Shown here: piece after piece, positions 5,398 to 5,795 of the stretch
Numbering within the stretch: the first letter of the stretch is position 1
How the letters are laid out: each line of letters begins with the position of its first letter
Source: VAZQ01 sp036522235
Lineage (GTDB): Bacteria; Pseudomonadota; Alphaproteobacteria; Rhizobiales; Xanthobacteraceae
Assembly: GCA_036522235.1 (NCBI GenBank)
Contig: DATDGG010000051.1
Location: 1-5,795 of the forward strand
DNA: 5,795 nt
Direction: 5' to 3'
The notes under the pieces: generated by a model
The model's database searches: none
What the model saw: only the letters and a program-made list of their open reading frames with translations
Told to the model about the DNA's origin: nothing
Position numbers and translations under genes: made by a program

Positions 5398-5795
5398 ATG
5401 GCCGTCGCCAGCCCAAAACACGCCGCTCCGACCACCCCGATCCGGCCAGCCGCTACCGCCGAGCCGCCCGCCCGGATGGTGCCTGAATTCAGCAAGGAGC
5501 AGGAGTTCGTCGCGTTCCGCCAGATGCTGCGCATCCGCCGTTTCGAGGAAAAGGCGGGGCAATTGTACGGGATGGGCCTGATCGGCGGCTTCTGCCACCT
5601 CTATATCGGCGAGGAAGCCGTGGTGGTGGGCATGCAGATGGTGCTCAAGAGCGGCGATCAGGTCATCACCGGCTATCGCGATCACGGCCACATGCTGGCC
5701 TGCGGCATGGATCCCAAAGGCGTCATGGCCGAGCTGACCGGCCGCCGCGGCGGCTATTCCAAGGGCAAAGGCGGCTCGATGCACATGTTCTCGGT
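5398..5795 (+). CDS. pdhA: Pyruvate dehydrogenase E1 component, alpha subunit (3' truncated by window)
   Basis: N-terminal 132 residues of the alpha subunit of the heterotetrameric E1, the thiamine-diphosphate enzyme that decarboxylates pyruvate and acetylates the lipoyl E2. After a low-complexity Ala/Pro-rich leader (about 1-27, usual in alphaproteobacterial homologues), the E1-alpha core begins with MLRIRRFEEKAGQLYGMGLI, then GFCHLYIGEEA, VITGYRDHGHMLACGMDP and GRRGGYSKGKGGSMHMFS, all family-typical. The histidine-containing YRDHGH loop contributes to cofactor or substrate contacts in the family. The ThDP-binding GDG...N motif would lie beyond the window end. The ATG at 5398 is preceded by GAGGAG (5388-5393) with a short 4-nt spacing. 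By synteny the beta subunit pdhB and the E2 gene probably follow, but that is not visible. There is a branched-chain E1-alpha alternative, but the motifs and the eno-ftsB context favour pyruvate. Confidence 0.95.
   Translation, partial: MAVASPKHAAPTTPIRPAATAEPPARMVPEFSKEQEFVAFRQMLRIRRFEEKAGQLYGMGLIGGFCHLYIGEEAVVVGMQMVLKSGDQVITGYRDHGHMLACGMDPKGVMAELTGRRGGYSKGKGGSMHMFS

Noticed and set aside
5226..5486. An 86-aa plus-strand open frame across the pdhA start
   Set aside because: It is out of frame with pdhA, overlaps its secure start, and consists of inter-gene repeat sequence and low-complexity residues.

Overview
This 5.8 kb window reads as chromosomal, housekeeping DNA from a GC-rich alphaproteobacterium, most likely Hyphomicrobiales (Rhizobiales) near Bradyrhizobium, Rhodopseudomonas or Xanthobacteraceae. 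I infer this from the protein flavour, from the gene order enolase - FtsB-like septum protein - pyruvate dehydrogenase E1 alpha, from a perfect CtrA-type TTAA-N7-TTAA site, and from intergenic palindromic repeats of a type I associate with that group. No species can be fixed from sequence alone, and there is no sign of plasmid, phage, transposase, CRISPR, tRNA or rRNA.

Layout. (1) 1-1986, plus strand: the 3' part of a thiazole-forming thiamine operon. It holds thiO (5' truncated by the window), thiS, thiG and a ThiE/TenI-family gene, tightly packed; the last overlaps thiG by 4 bases. Its residues look more like TenI (thiazole tautomerase) than ThiE (thiamine phosphate synthase). (2) 1987-2024: a perfect 10-bp hairpin between convergent genes. 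(3) 2025-2474, minus strand: queF, the preQ0 reductase of queuosine synthesis. (4) 2475-2642: a relatively AT-rich divergent promoter region with small inverted repeats. (5) 2643-3164: a small membrane-anchored TerB-like protein of unknown role. (6) 3264-4544: enolase. (7) 4545-4844: 300 bp without a gene but dense in structure: an eno 3' hairpin, a 117-bp compound palindrome, a 15-bp tandem repeat carrying CACTAGTG, and the CtrA-type site. (8) 4845-5162: FtsB/DivIC-like septum formation protein. (9) 5163-5397: inter-gene region with several inverted repeats. (10) 5398-5795: start of pdhA, cut by the window end.

How the genes relate. ThiO supplies dehydroglycine, ThiS carries sulfur, ThiG assembles the thiazole, and a TenI-type enzyme would aromatise it. 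Enolase makes phosphoenolpyruvate, and pyruvate dehydrogenase, itself a thiamine diphosphate enzyme, takes pyruvate to acetyl-CoA. The FtsB-like gene sits between them and appears to have its own cell-cycle-type promoter. I see no convincing undescribed multi-gene system. The most interesting material is regulatory and structural, in 4545-4845, plus the TenI-like identity of the last thi gene.
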